Positions 54,869 through 63,343 of a stretch of 64,000 nucleotides of DNA are shown here, piece after piece. Position numbers and translations under genes: made by a program. Within the stretch, counting starts at the first letter, position 1. Each line of letters opens with the position of its first letter. The DNA lies in NCBI RefSeq assembly GCF_002929535.1, contig NZ_PJJO01000055.1, positions 62,001 through 126,000 on the forward strand, written 5' to 3'. The notes beneath the pieces are model-generated. The model had not been told where the DNA came from and ran no database searches. It saw only the letters and a program-made list of their open reading frames with translations. The DNA is from Cryobacterium sp. Y11 (GTDB lineage: Bacteria; Actinomycetota; Actinomycetes; Actinomycetales; Microbacteriaceae).

Positions 54869-56221
54869 ATGTCTACATCCACTGCGTCGGTTTCGACGCC
54901 GACCAAGCCCGTCAATCCGAAGGGCCGCGTCATCATGGCGAGCCTCATCGGCACGACCATTGAGTTCTACGACTTCTACGTCTACGCGACGGCGGCCGTT
55001 CTCGTCTTTCCCCACCTGTTCTTTCCCACCGGTAACGAGACCACCGCACTGCTCGCCTCCTTCGCCGTCTTCGGCGCCGCCATGGTCGCCCGACCGATCG
55101 GCGCACTGTTCTTCGGTCACTTCGGTGACCGCAAGGGGCGCAAAGCCACCCTGGTCGGCGCGCTGCTCATCATGGGCATCGCAACGTTCTTGATCGGCCT
55201 GCTGCCGACCTACGAGATGATCGGCTGGTGGGCACCGTTCATGCTCGTCATTCTGCGCCTGGCCCAGGGGTTCGCCCTCGGCGGCGAGTGGAGCGGCGCG
55301 GCACTGGTCGCAACCGAGAACGCACCGGCCGGCAAGCGCGCCTGGTATGGAACCTTTCCCCAGGTCGGCGCCCCGCTCGGGTTCATCATCGCCAACGGCT
55401 TGTTCCTCGGCCTCGCCCTCGCGCTGCCATCGACCGACCCAACCCGCCCGTCCGAGGCGTTCCTCGAGTGGGCCTGGCGCATCCCCTTCCTGTTCTCGGC
55501 CGTGATGGTCATCGTCGGCCTCTGGGTGCGTCTGCGCCTGGTCGAGAGCGAGGTCTTCACCCAGGTCGTCACGGCCAAACGGGTCGAGAAGCTGCCGCTC
55601 GCTGCGGTGTTCAAGTCGAACTGGCGCGAACTCATCCTCGGCACGTTCACTATGCTCGCGACCTATGTTCTGTTCTACCTGATGACGACCTTTACCCTCG
55701 GCTATGGCCGTGCAGCAACGGATGCCCCGGTGCCGGGACTTGGGTTCACCTACAACAACTTCATTCTCATGATGATTCTCGGCGTGGTGTTCTTCGGAAT
55801 CTTCACCCTCGCCTCTGGCCCCTGGGCCGACAGGCACGGACGCCGCAAGACACTCATCATCGTGACGCTCGCCATTGTCGTGTTCGGGCTGCTGTTCGTG
55901 CCGCTGCTCGGGGCCGGATTTCCCGGTGTGATGCTGTTTCTCATCGTCGGCTTTTCACTGATGGGCATGACGTTTGGCCCGATGGGCGCGCTGCTGCCTG
56001 AGCTGTTCCCGACCAGCGTGCGCTACACCGGCTCGGCCTTCGCTTACAACATGAGTTCGATTCTCGGCGCGGCCGTCGCTCCATTCATCGCCATTTGGCT
56101 GTGGACGCTCGGCGGGGGCAGCCCCTTCTGGGTGGGTATCTACCTCTCGGTCATGGCCGTGATCACCCTGATCGCGCTGATCCTGAGCCGCGAAACGAAG
56201 GACCTCGACCTGCACCGCTAG
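54869..56221 (+). CDS. MFS transporter, metabolite:H+ symporter (MHS) family
   Basis: Twelve spans and the MHS-family opening 'SLIGTTIEFYDFYVYATAAV' identify the ShiA/ProP-like group, proton symporters for small organic acids or osmolytes. Other motifs are 'GHFGDRKGRKATLVGALLIM' and 'LAQGFALGGEWSGAALVATE'. I start at ATG 54869 (MSTSTASV, 450 residues); the frame is open to a GTG at 54785 but that extension has no membrane or family features. The substrate is unknown. Confidence 0.88.
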   Translation: MSTSTASVSTPTKPVNPKGRVIMASLIGTTIEFYDFYVYATAAVLVFPHLFFPTGNETTALLASFAVFGAAMVARPIGALFFGHFGDRKGRKATLVGALLIMGIATFLIGLLPTYEMIGWWAPFMLVILRLAQGFALGGEWSGAALVATENAPAGKRAWYGTFPQVGAPLGFIIANGLFLGLALALPSTDPTRPSEAFLEWAWRIPFLFSAVMVIVGLWVRLRLVESEVFTQVVTAKRVEKLPLAAVFKSNWRELILGTFTMLATYVLFYLMTTFTLGYGRAATDAPVPGLGFTYNNFILMMILGVVFFGIFTLASGPWADRHGRRKTLIIVTLAIVVFGLLFVPLLGAGFPGVMLFLIVGFSLMGMTFGPMGALLPELFPTSVRYTGSAFAYNMSSILGAAVAPFIAIWLWTLGGGSPFWVGIYLSVMAVITLIALILSRETKDLDLHR

Positions 56222-56248
56222 GTTCGTGCTCTCGAGAGCGGCTCCATC

Positions 56249-56332
56249 GGTCTCGAGACGCCGGCTCCTCGACCAGCGAAGTGGGCGACCGACCCGCTGG
56301 TTGAGGAGCGCGCTTTACGCGCGTCCCGAGAC
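56249..56332. repeat. Inverted-repeat intergenic element
   Basis: GGTCTCGAGACG...GGCTCCTCGACCAGCG on the left is inverted as CGCTGGTTGAGGAGCGCGC...GCGTCCCGAGAC on the right, separated by about 15 bp, 84 bp in all. I recall very similar elements between genes in many Micrococcales. It sits between the MFS and ABC exporter genes. Confidence 0.8.
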
Positions 56333-56409
56333 AGCGCACACGGAGGTCGCCGCTCGTGCGCGTGCAGACCGCACCTGTACCAGTGGCGACGGTTCGCATC
56401 TTCGGCGGT

Positions 56410-56415
56410 TAAGAT
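56410..56415 (+). promoter_or_regulatory. -10 hexamer of the ABC exporter gene (leaderless)
   Basis: TAAGAT ends 6 nt before GTG 56422. Confidence 0.6.
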
Positions 56416-56421
56416 TAATCA

Positions 56422-58353
56422 GTGACTTCCGCTGAGCCCGACACATCTGCTCCCCCAACTGAACCGAAGCCGGCGCGCGCCGGCCGCCGGGGCCGCCCAG
56501 CCCCCACCGGCCCGCGTGCGAAGTTCAGCCAACTGCTCCCCTACCTGTTCGAACACAAGAAGGTGCTCGGCGTTGTCGTCGTCTTGAGCGTGCTCGGGGC
56601 CGCGGCAAGCCTGGCCCAACCCCTGCTGGTCAGCCAGGTCATCACGAAAGTCCAGGCCAACAACCCGCTCGGCTCGTTGCTCGGCTGGCTGATCGCGCTT
56701 GTGGTGATTTCCGGGTTGATCAGCGGTTATCAGCACTACCTGCTGCAGCGTACCGGCGAGGGGGTCGTGCTCTCCAGCCGACGTAAGCTGGTCGGCCGCC
56801 TGCTGCGCCTGCCGATCAGCGAATTCGATGCTCGCCGCACCGGCGACCTCGTCTCCCGCGTCGGCAGCGATACGACCCTGCTGCGCGCCGTGCTCACCCA
56901 GGGCCTGGTCGAGGCGATCGGAGGGTCGCTCACCTTTATCGGTGCGCTCATTGCGATGCTCATCATCGACCCGGTGCTGCTCGGTCTAACCGTGCTCGTC
57001 ATCGCGGTGTCGGTGGTCACGGTCACAGTGTTGTCACGGCGCATCCGCACCGCGAGCCAGGCCGCGCAGGCGAAGGTCGGCGACCTCGCCGCGAGCGTTG
57101 AGCGTGCCATCAGCGCCATCCGCACGGTGCGCGCCGCCAACGCAACCGAGCGCGAAGTCGCCGTGATCGACCAGGACGCCCACGGCGCGTGGCGCATGGG
57201 CATCGAGGTCGCCAAGATCAGCGCCCTCGTGGTGCCGATTGCCGGCATCGCCATGCAGGTCACATTTCTCGTGGTGCTCGGCGTTGGCGGCTTTCGCGTC
57301 GCGAGCAACGCCATCAGCATCGCCGACCTCGTCGCCTTCATTCTGTTCCTGTTCATGATGATCATGCCGCTCGGCCAGTTCTTCGGCGCGATCACCTCGG
57401 TCAACGCGGCGCTCGGCGCGCTCGGTCGAATCCAGGAAATCATCGATCTGCCCGCCGAGGATCAGTTCGATCGCGACATCGCGCCGCTCGCCATGACCGT
57501 CGGTGCCGCGAACGAGAAGGTCAATCCAGAAGCCGCGGCGATCAGCTTCGACAACGTGCACTTCGGGTACGCTGCGGCGGCGGTCGAGGTTGACCCTACG
57601 GCTGCAGCGGATGCTGACGGCTCGGCCGCCACCACGGCGACCGCACCAGACGCCTCAGCCTCTACCGAACCGCGTCCCGTACTCAAGGGCATCTCATTCA
57701 CCGCGCCGCGCGGCCTGCGCACGGCGCTCGTCGGCCCCAGCGGAGCCGGAAAGAGCACCATTCTCGCCCTGATCGAGCGCTTCTACGACGTCTCCGATGG
57801 CACGGTGCGGCTGGGCGGGCTGGACATCCGTTCGCTGGATCGCACCGCTTTACGGGCACAGATCGGCTACGTCGAGCAGGACGCCCCCGTGCTGGCCGGA
57901 TCGCTGCGCGACAACCTCACGCTCGCAACGCCCGATGCCACCGACGAGGACTGCATCAAGGTGCTGCACGCTGTCAACCTCGGCGAGGTACTCGACCGCG
58001 ACCCGGCCGGGCTCGGCGCCGCGGTCGGCGAATCGGGCGTGAAACTCTCCGGCGGCGAACGCCAACGCCTCGCAATCGCGCGGGCGCTGCTCGCGGCTCC
58101 GCCCATTCTGCTGCTCGACGAGTCCACCTCCAGCCTTGATGGCAAAAACGAGCAGATGATGCGCGAAGCTATCGACGCCGTGGCAGCCGACCGCACGCTC
58201 ATTGTGATCGCACACCGCCTGTCGACCGTCGTCGACAGCGACCAGATCGTGGTGCTCGATCACGGCGAAGTCGTCGGCATCGGCACCCACTCGGAGCTCG
58301 TGGTCTCAACCCCGCTCTACCGCGACCTCGCGAAGCACCAGCTGCTGGTCTAG
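56422..58353 (+). CDS. ABC exporter half-transporter (fused TMD-NBD)
   Basis: The 643-residue protein has a Pro/Arg-rich N-tail, six spans (about residues 45-330) and an NBD with Walker A 'GPSGAGKSTILALI', Q-loop 'IGYVEQDAPVLAGSL', signature 'LSGGERQRLAIARALL' and Walker B 'ILLLDESTSS'. It should work as a homodimer exporting a lipid, drug or peptide. An Ala/Asp/Thr-rich insert of about 30 residues lies inside the NBD between 'FDNVHFGYA' and 'PVLKGISF'. It could be a flexible loop; its effect is unknown. GTG start fixed by promoter spacing. Confidence 0.92.
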   Translation: MTSAEPDTSAPPTEPKPARAGRRGRPAPTGPRAKFSQLLPYLFEHKKVLGVVVVLSVLGAAASLAQPLLVSQVITKVQANNPLGSLLGWLIALVVISGLISGYQHYLLQRTGEGVVLSSRRKLVGRLLRLPISEFDARRTGDLVSRVGSDTTLLRAVLTQGLVEAIGGSLTFIGALIAMLIIDPVLLGLTVLVIAVSVVTVTVLSRRIRTASQAAQAKVGDLAASVERAISAIRTVRAANATEREVAVIDQDAHGAWRMGIEVAKISALVVPIAGIAMQVTFLVVLGVGGFRVASNAISIADLVAFILFLFMMIMPLGQFFGAITSVNAALGALGRIQEIIDLPAEDQFDRDIAPLAMTVGAANEKVNPEAAAISFDNVHFGYAAAAVEVDPTAAADADGSAATTATAPDASASTEPRPVLKGISFTAPRGLRTALVGPSGAGKSTILALIERFYDVSDGTVRLGGLDIRSLDRTALRAQIGYVEQDAPVLAGSLRDNLTLATPDATDEDCIKVLHAVNLGEVLDRDPAGLGAAVGESGVKLSGGERQRLAIARALLAAPPILLLDESTSSLDGKNEQMMREAIDAVAADRTLIVIAHRLSTVVDSDQIVVLDHGEVVGIGTHSELVVSTPLYRDLAKHQLLV

Positions 58354-58367
58354 GCCGCCGAGCCGGT

Positions 58368-58448
58368 ACGTAACGCCGGTGAATATGCGACACGCCGTGT
58401 CGGGTGACGCGTGGTGACGGCGTGTCGCGAATATTACCGGCGTTACGT
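58368..58448. terminator. Very long palindrome between convergent genes
   Basis: ACGTAACGCCGGTGAATAT...GACACGCCGT (58368-58398) is inverted at 58417-58448 with a single-base bulge and one or two mismatches. The arms exceed 30 bp. The last bases include the alpha-mannosidase stop codon (58443-58445). It can end transcription from both sides. Confidence 0.8.
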
Positions 58449-61400
58449 GCGCCGATAGCGCAGCGTCACCAGCTGGAACGGGCGCAATTCCAACGTCAGG
58501 CCGGCGTCATCAGTCGCGGTCACGGCGGCGGGGGCGACACGGCGCTCAAGCAGGTCCGTCTCGTAGGCCTCGGCCGCCTCGAATGAGCGGATGATCCGGG
58601 CCAGGGCCCGGATTCCGTGCGCCTCGTAGAGCCGCACGATCACGTCACCGCTGCCGTCTTCGGCGAGCTTGACGGCCTCAATCACCACAGCGGGATTGTC
58701 GACCGCGAACAGCGGCTCGACCGTTATAGCGCCAACGCCGGTGACGGTGCGCAGCGGCAGGTTGAGCCGATAACCCTCATATACCGCGTCAGGAATACTC
58801 GCGCCGACGCGGAGAGATACCCCGACGTCGTGCCGTCCCTGGTCGGTGGCCGGGTCGGGGAAGACCGGGGCGCGTAGTAGGGACAGCGCCACGGTGGTGC
58901 CGACGCGCGCTGGTGTTTCGATGCGGGGGGCGGCATCCGTTGCGCGAAAGACGGTGCGGGTGATCGCGTGGCCGTAGGTAGAGTCGTTGGCCACCGCCAC
59001 TCCGAAATCGGGTTCCCCGACGTGCACCCAGCGGTGGGCGACGGTTTCGAAGCGGGCAGCGTCCCACGAGGTATTCGCATGCGTCGGACGGAATATATGC
59101 CCGAACTGGATTTCAGAGGCGGCCCGATCGGCGTGCACGTCGAGCGGAAAGTTCAGCCGCAGCAGCTTCTGCCGCTCGTGCCAGTCGATGCTGAAGTTCA
59201 GGTCGATCGCACGTGAATCCGATGCGAGGGTGATCTCTTCGGTGAGGGACGAGCCTCCGAATCGGCGAGTGACGCGCACCCCCACCCTGCCGCTGGGAAG
59301 TTCGTCGATTCGGTCGATCGACTCGGCAGCGGTGAGCGCCTCGAACAGGCGCGAATGCGGGGTGTCCAGGTCCCAGGCGTCCCACTCGGTGGGGGTGTCC
59401 CGGTGCAGCGTGAGCAGGTTGGCCCTGGCTCCGGCCGGCACGACCTCGCGGTGGTTCTGACGATCATAGACCAACGTGAAGAGTCCGTCCGTGTCAATCG
59501 TCACGACCACGTGCCGGTTGGCGAGTACCCAGCCGTCGGGGGTGTTGGCGATCGTCGCTGTGACGGGCGTCACCTCGGCGCGCACGCTGCTGCCGCCAAG
59601 CGCGGGCACCCCGGCGCGGGCATACGGTCCAGCGTTCAGCACGATCGCGCCGCTACCCGCCCCGCACAGTGCACGAACGGATGCCTCGATCACCCCCTCC
59701 AGCACGCGCGCGACCCGTGCATACTCACGCTCGGCCTCCTGGTGCACCCAGGCGATCGACGATCCCGGAAGTATGTCGTGAAATTGCTGCAGCAACACCG
59801 TCTGCCACGCGTTATCGAGGGCCGCGCGTGGATACTCAGCCCCTGCCCGAAGAGAAGCCGTCGTCGCCCACAGCTCCGCCTCTCGGAGCAGGTGCTCACT
59901 GCGCCGGTTGCCCCGCTTGGTTCGGGCCTGCGAGGTGAGCGTGCCGCGGTGAAACTCCAGGTACAACTCGCCAGACCACACCGGTGGCGCCTCATATTCC
60001 GCCTCCGCCGCCTCAAAGAAGCGCCGCGGGCTCGACAGTTCGACCGTCGGCGAGCCCTCGAGCGACGCTGTGCGGTGGGCGGCGGCAATCATCTCCTCGG
60101 TCGGGCCACCGCCGCCGTCACCCCACCCGAACGGCACGAGCGAGGTATTCGCGGCACCCTTTTCGCTGTACAGGTTTTCGGCGCGGGCCAGTTCGAGGCC
60201 GGAGAGCTGCGCGTTGTAGTCGGCGACCGGCGGAAAGTGTGTGAAGACGCGGCTGCCGTCGAGGCCCTCCCAGAGAAAGCTGTGGTGGGGAAACACGTTC
60301 GTGTCGTTCCAGGAGAGCTTTTGGGTGAGAAACCACCGACTGCCGGCCGCGCGCACGATCTGGGGAAGCGCCGCCGAATAGCCGAAGGAGTCTGGCAGCC
60401 AGACTTCGAGGGGTTCCACTCCGAACTCCCGCAGAAAGAACCCCTTGCCGACGACAAACTGCCGGGCCAGTGCCTCGCCGCTAGGCATGTTCGTGTCGGA
60501 CTCGACCCACATACCGCCGACTGGCACGAAGTTTCCGGCCGCGACGGCCCCGCGCACCCGCTCAAACAAGTCCGGGTATTGGTCGCGCAACCAGGCGTAT
60601 TGCTGGGCGGAGGAGGCCGCGAACACGAAGTCTGGATACCGATCGATCAGATCGAGCACGTTGGACCAGGTACGCGCGACCTTCCGCACGGTCTCGCGCA
60701 CCGGCCAGAGCCAGGCGCTGTCGATGTGCGCGTGCCCGACCGCGTGCACCCGATGCGCGCTGGCGTTTGCCGGGCTCGCCATTACATTTGCCAAGGCAGC
60801 CCGGCCCACGACTGCTGTGCCACTCACATCGTCGGGGTCGAGCAGATCGAGGCAGCGTTCGAGGGCGCGCAGAATGTTCGCCCGCCGCGGTGAGGCGACG
60901 GGTAACTCGCGGCGCAGGCCGTCGAGAGCGAACACGTCCTGCACGAGGTGCCAGACCTGTGTGTCGCGCTGGGCGACATCCGCTTGTCGAAGCAGGTAGA
61001 GCGGCGTGGTGCCGGCGGTGTCGAGATCGCCGAGCAGCGTGGGGGTGAAGCTGAAGTCGGCCGCGATATTCGGGTTGGCGGCGGCCTCTATATAGAGGTC
61101 AATGGTGTCGCCGCGCACACTCACGGTGCGGTTCAACGACTCAACACCCTTGAGCAGGCGGCCATCCGGGCTGTAGGCGGTGCCCTCGGCCTGAAATCCT
61201 GGCACTGCGGCGGTGAACCCGAGGTCGATGACGACTTCGATGCGGGTGTCGGCCAGGCCGGCCCACGTGGGCGGCACCAGCCCGGTGAGGTGAAACCACA
61301 CGGTGCCCCACGGACGGCCCCACGCTTCGCCAACGACGAACGGCGCAAACGGATGCGCGATCGCCTCGGCAAACGAGACCGGCTCTCCCGGCACCGTCCA

Positions 61401-61505
61401 GGCGGTGACTGTGAGCGGCGCGGTGGCCCGGTAGATCGCTGGCAGCAGTCGTTCACGAACGAACCGGTTCAGCCGGGCTTCGATCAGTGCGCTGTCGTCG
61501 TGCAT
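58443..61505 (-). CDS. Alpha-mannosidase, GH38
   Basis: This 1020-residue retaining glycosidase has the zinc site 'HAVGHAHIDSAWLWPVRETV' and the nucleophile region 'GGMWVESDTNMPSGEALARQ', where the Asp of 'ESDTN' is the expected nucleophile. C-terminal beta domains are complete. No signal peptide is visible, so it acts in the cytosol on imported mannosides. It follows the permease gene by 7 bp on the same strand and should share the transcript with the binding protein and permeases, forming a mannoside uptake and hydrolysis unit. Confidence 0.92.
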   Translation of the reverse strand: MHDDSALIEARLNRFVRERLLPAIYRATAPLTVTAWTVPGEPVSFAEAIAHPFAPFVVGEAWGRPWGTVWFHLTGLVPPTWAGLADTRIEVVIDLGFTAAVPGFQAEGTAYSPDGRLLKGVESLNRTVSVRGDTIDLYIEAAANPNIAADFSFTPTLLGDLDTAGTTPLYLLRQADVAQRDTQVWHLVQDVFALDGLRRELPVASPRRANILRALERCLDLLDPDDVSGTAVVGRAALANVMASPANASAHRVHAVGHAHIDSAWLWPVRETVRKVARTWSNVLDLIDRYPDFVFAASSAQQYAWLRDQYPDLFERVRGAVAAGNFVPVGGMWVESDTNMPSGEALARQFVVGKGFFLREFGVEPLEVWLPDSFGYSAALPQIVRAAGSRWFLTQKLSWNDTNVFPHHSFLWEGLDGSRVFTHFPPVADYNAQLSGLELARAENLYSEKGAANTSLVPFGWGDGGGGPTEEMIAAAHRTASLEGSPTVELSSPRRFFEAAEAEYEAPPVWSGELYLEFHRGTLTSQARTKRGNRRSEHLLREAELWATTASLRAGAEYPRAALDNAWQTVLLQQFHDILPGSSIAWVHQEAEREYARVARVLEGVIEASVRALCGAGSGAIVLNAGPYARAGVPALGGSSVRAEVTPVTATIANTPDGWVLANRHVVVTIDTDGLFTLVYDRQNHREVVPAGARANLLTLHRDTPTEWDAWDLDTPHSRLFEALTAAESIDRIDELPSGRVGVRVTRRFGGSSLTEEITLASDSRAIDLNFSIDWHERQKLLRLNFPLDVHADRAASEIQFGHIFRPTHANTSWDAARFETVAHRWVHVGEPDFGVAVANDSTYGHAITRTVFRATDAAPRIETPARVGTTVALSLLRAPVFPDPATDQGRHDVGVSLRVGASIPDAVYEGYRLNLPLRTVTGVGAITVEPLFAVDNPAVVIEAVKLAEDGSGDVIVRLYEAHGIRALARIIRSFEAAEAYETDLLERRVAPAAVTATDDAGLTLELRPFQLVTLRYRRT

Positions 61506-61512
61506 GCTGGCC

Positions 61513-62394
61513 CTACCCTTTGATCGCGCCCGACATGGAGAAGGAGGCTCCCATGCCGCGCGAAACGAGTGCGTACAGAAGTATTACGGGAACGGAATAG
61601 AGCACGGAGAACGCCGCGAGTTGGCCGTACGCTATCGCCCCGAACTGGCCGAAGAAGCTATAAATGCTTACGGCCGCCGGTTGCTTACTCGGCGAGAGCA
61701 GCAGAATGAATGGTACGAAGAAGTTTCCCCAGGCCTGGATGAACACGAAAATGAAGACCACCCCGAGGCCCGGTCGCATCAGCGGCACGACAATGCGACG
61801 CAGCGCCGTCATAGCACTCGCGCCATCAACCCAAGCCGCTTCCTCAAGGCTGATCGGCACCGAGTCCATAAAGTTCTTGGTCATCCAAATCGCCATCGGC
61901 AACGACGTCGCCGCCAGGAACAGAACGGTCGCCCCCATCGAATCGATCAGCTGCAACCGCACAAACAGGCTGTAGACGGGAACCATGATCGCCGTGATCG
62001 GCAGGCAGGTCCCGAACAGAATCGCATACATAAACGGTTTATTGAAGCGCATCGAATATCGGGAGAGCGGGTAGGCGGCGAGAACGGAGGCCACCACGGT
62101 CACGACCGATGCGCCAGCCGAGAGTAGAAAGCTGTTCCACAGGGGCCGAAAAGTGAGATCGGGGGTGAGCACCGCCCGAAAATTCTCTAGCGAGAGCCGG
62201 TCGGGAATTTGCGTCTGATAGCTCGCCCGCACGTCGAGCGAGGCGAGCACGAGCCAGGCCAACGGCAGCAGAAAACACAGCGCAATGAGCACGAGAACGC
62301 CATTAACGAGCAGCGCACTGACCGCCTTTTTCGGCGAGGCGACGGATGCTGCCGGTCGCGTCACAGCCGGGACCACTGCAGCGAAATCGGTCAC
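61513..62394 (-). CDS. Carbohydrate ABC transporter permease (MalG-like)
   Basis: The 293-residue protein has six spans and the EAA loop 'MDSVPISLEEAAWVDGASAM' followed by 'TALRRIVVPLMRPGLGVVF', as in MalG-type subunits of CUT1 importers. It begins 2 bp after the first permease ends. No ATPase gene is in the window; CUT1 systems often use a shared MsiK-type ATPase encoded elsewhere. Confidence 0.92.
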   Translation of the reverse strand: MTDFAAVVPAVTRPAASVASPKKAVSALLVNGVLVLIALCFLLPLAWLVLASLDVRASYQTQIPDRLSLENFRAVLTPDLTFRPLWNSFLLSAGASVVTVVASVLAAYPLSRYSMRFNKPFMYAILFGTCLPITAIMVPVYSLFVRLQLIDSMGATVLFLAATSLPMAIWMTKNFMDSVPISLEEAAWVDGASAMTALRRIVVPLMRPGLGVVFIFVFIQAWGNFFVPFILLLSPSKQPAAVSIYSFFGQFGAIAYGQLAAFSVLYSVPVILLYALVSRGMGASFSMSGAIKG

Positions 62395-62396
62395 CC

Positions 62397-63341
62397 TTAC
62401 CCCTTACTCGGGCGCAGCGCGCGAATGTAGATGATGGAGAAAGCCGCACCAATGAGAAGCATCACGGTGGCGATCGCCGTGCCGTAGCCGATATCACTGA
62501 ACCGGAAGGCTTCCTGGAAAGCCATCACCGGCAGAATCGTGCTCTGGTTGCCCGGGCCGCCAGCGGTCATCACCCAGACCAAGGTGAAGACCGACAGGGT
62601 CTGCAGGGTGATCAGCATGAGGTTGGTGGTGATGCTCGATTTAATCATCGGAATGGTGATCAGGAACAGCCGTTTCGCCCCACCGGCTCCGTCGATCATT
62701 GCCGCCTCAGTAATTTCGATCGGCACGTCGCCCAGGGCCGCCCGATAGACCATCATCGAAAACGCGGTACCGCGCCAGACGTTGGCGAGCACGATGGCGA
62801 GCATCGGAAAGCTGTACAGCCAGTTCGGACCGGTCATGCCGAGTGCGGCCAGAATCTGATTAAGGGTGCCATCCTGGCTGAAATAGGCGTAGGCCACGAA
62901 GGCCGCGACAATCTCGGGTAGCACCCAAGCCGCGACGACGCAGGTGCCGACCACGCCGACCACGGCACTGTTCGCGCGGTTCATGAGCAGGGCGATGCCG
63001 AGGCCGAGAAAGTTCTGTCCAATGATCGCCGACGCCACCACGAACACCACGGTGAGCCAGAGCGAGAGCGGGAAGACCGGGTCGGAGAACAGGCGCAGGT
63101 AGTTGTCGAAGCCGATCCAGGCCGGATTTTGCGCGTTCGTACCGGTGAGTGAGGCGTTCGTGAAGGAGCCGTAGAACGACCAGACGACCGGCCCAGCGAG
63201 AAAGATCAGCAGCAGGACGATCGCCGGCACTACCGGAAGCAGCCGCCACGCCGGAGACGGCCGGCGTCGCCGACCGCCCCGCCCGGCGGGCCCGGCGGAG
63301 GCCGGACTCGCCGGGGCAGATGCGATCAGCCCGGCGGTCAT
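62397..63341 (-). CDS. Carbohydrate ABC transporter permease (MalF-like)
   Basis: The 314-residue protein has a short basic N-terminus, six spans and the EAA-type loop 'LGDVPIEITEAAMIDGAGGA' then 'KRLFLITIPMIKSSI'. It is the first permease after the binding protein, whose stop lies 2 bp upstream of this start. With the MalG-like partner it forms the channel for a mannose-containing oligosaccharide, judging from the alpha-mannosidase in the operon. Confidence 0.92.
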   Translation of the reverse strand: MTAGLIASAPASPASAGPAGRGGRRRRPSPAWRLLPVVPAIVLLLIFLAGPVVWSFYGSFTNASLTGTNAQNPAWIGFDNYLRLFSDPVFPLSLWLTVVFVVASAIIGQNFLGLGIALLMNRANSAVVGVVGTCVVAAWVLPEIVAAFVAYAYFSQDGTLNQILAALGMTGPNWLYSFPMLAIVLANVWRGTAFSMMVYRAALGDVPIEITEAAMIDGAGGAKRLFLITIPMIKSSITTNLMLITLQTLSVFTLVWVMTAGGPGNQSTILPVMAFQEAFRFSDIGYGTAIATVMLLIGAAFSIIYIRALRPSKG

Positions 63342-63343
63342 CG

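Noticed and set aside
59355-60893. 512-codon plus-strand open frame
   Set aside because: Arg/His-rich shadow of the alpha-mannosidase catalytic domain.
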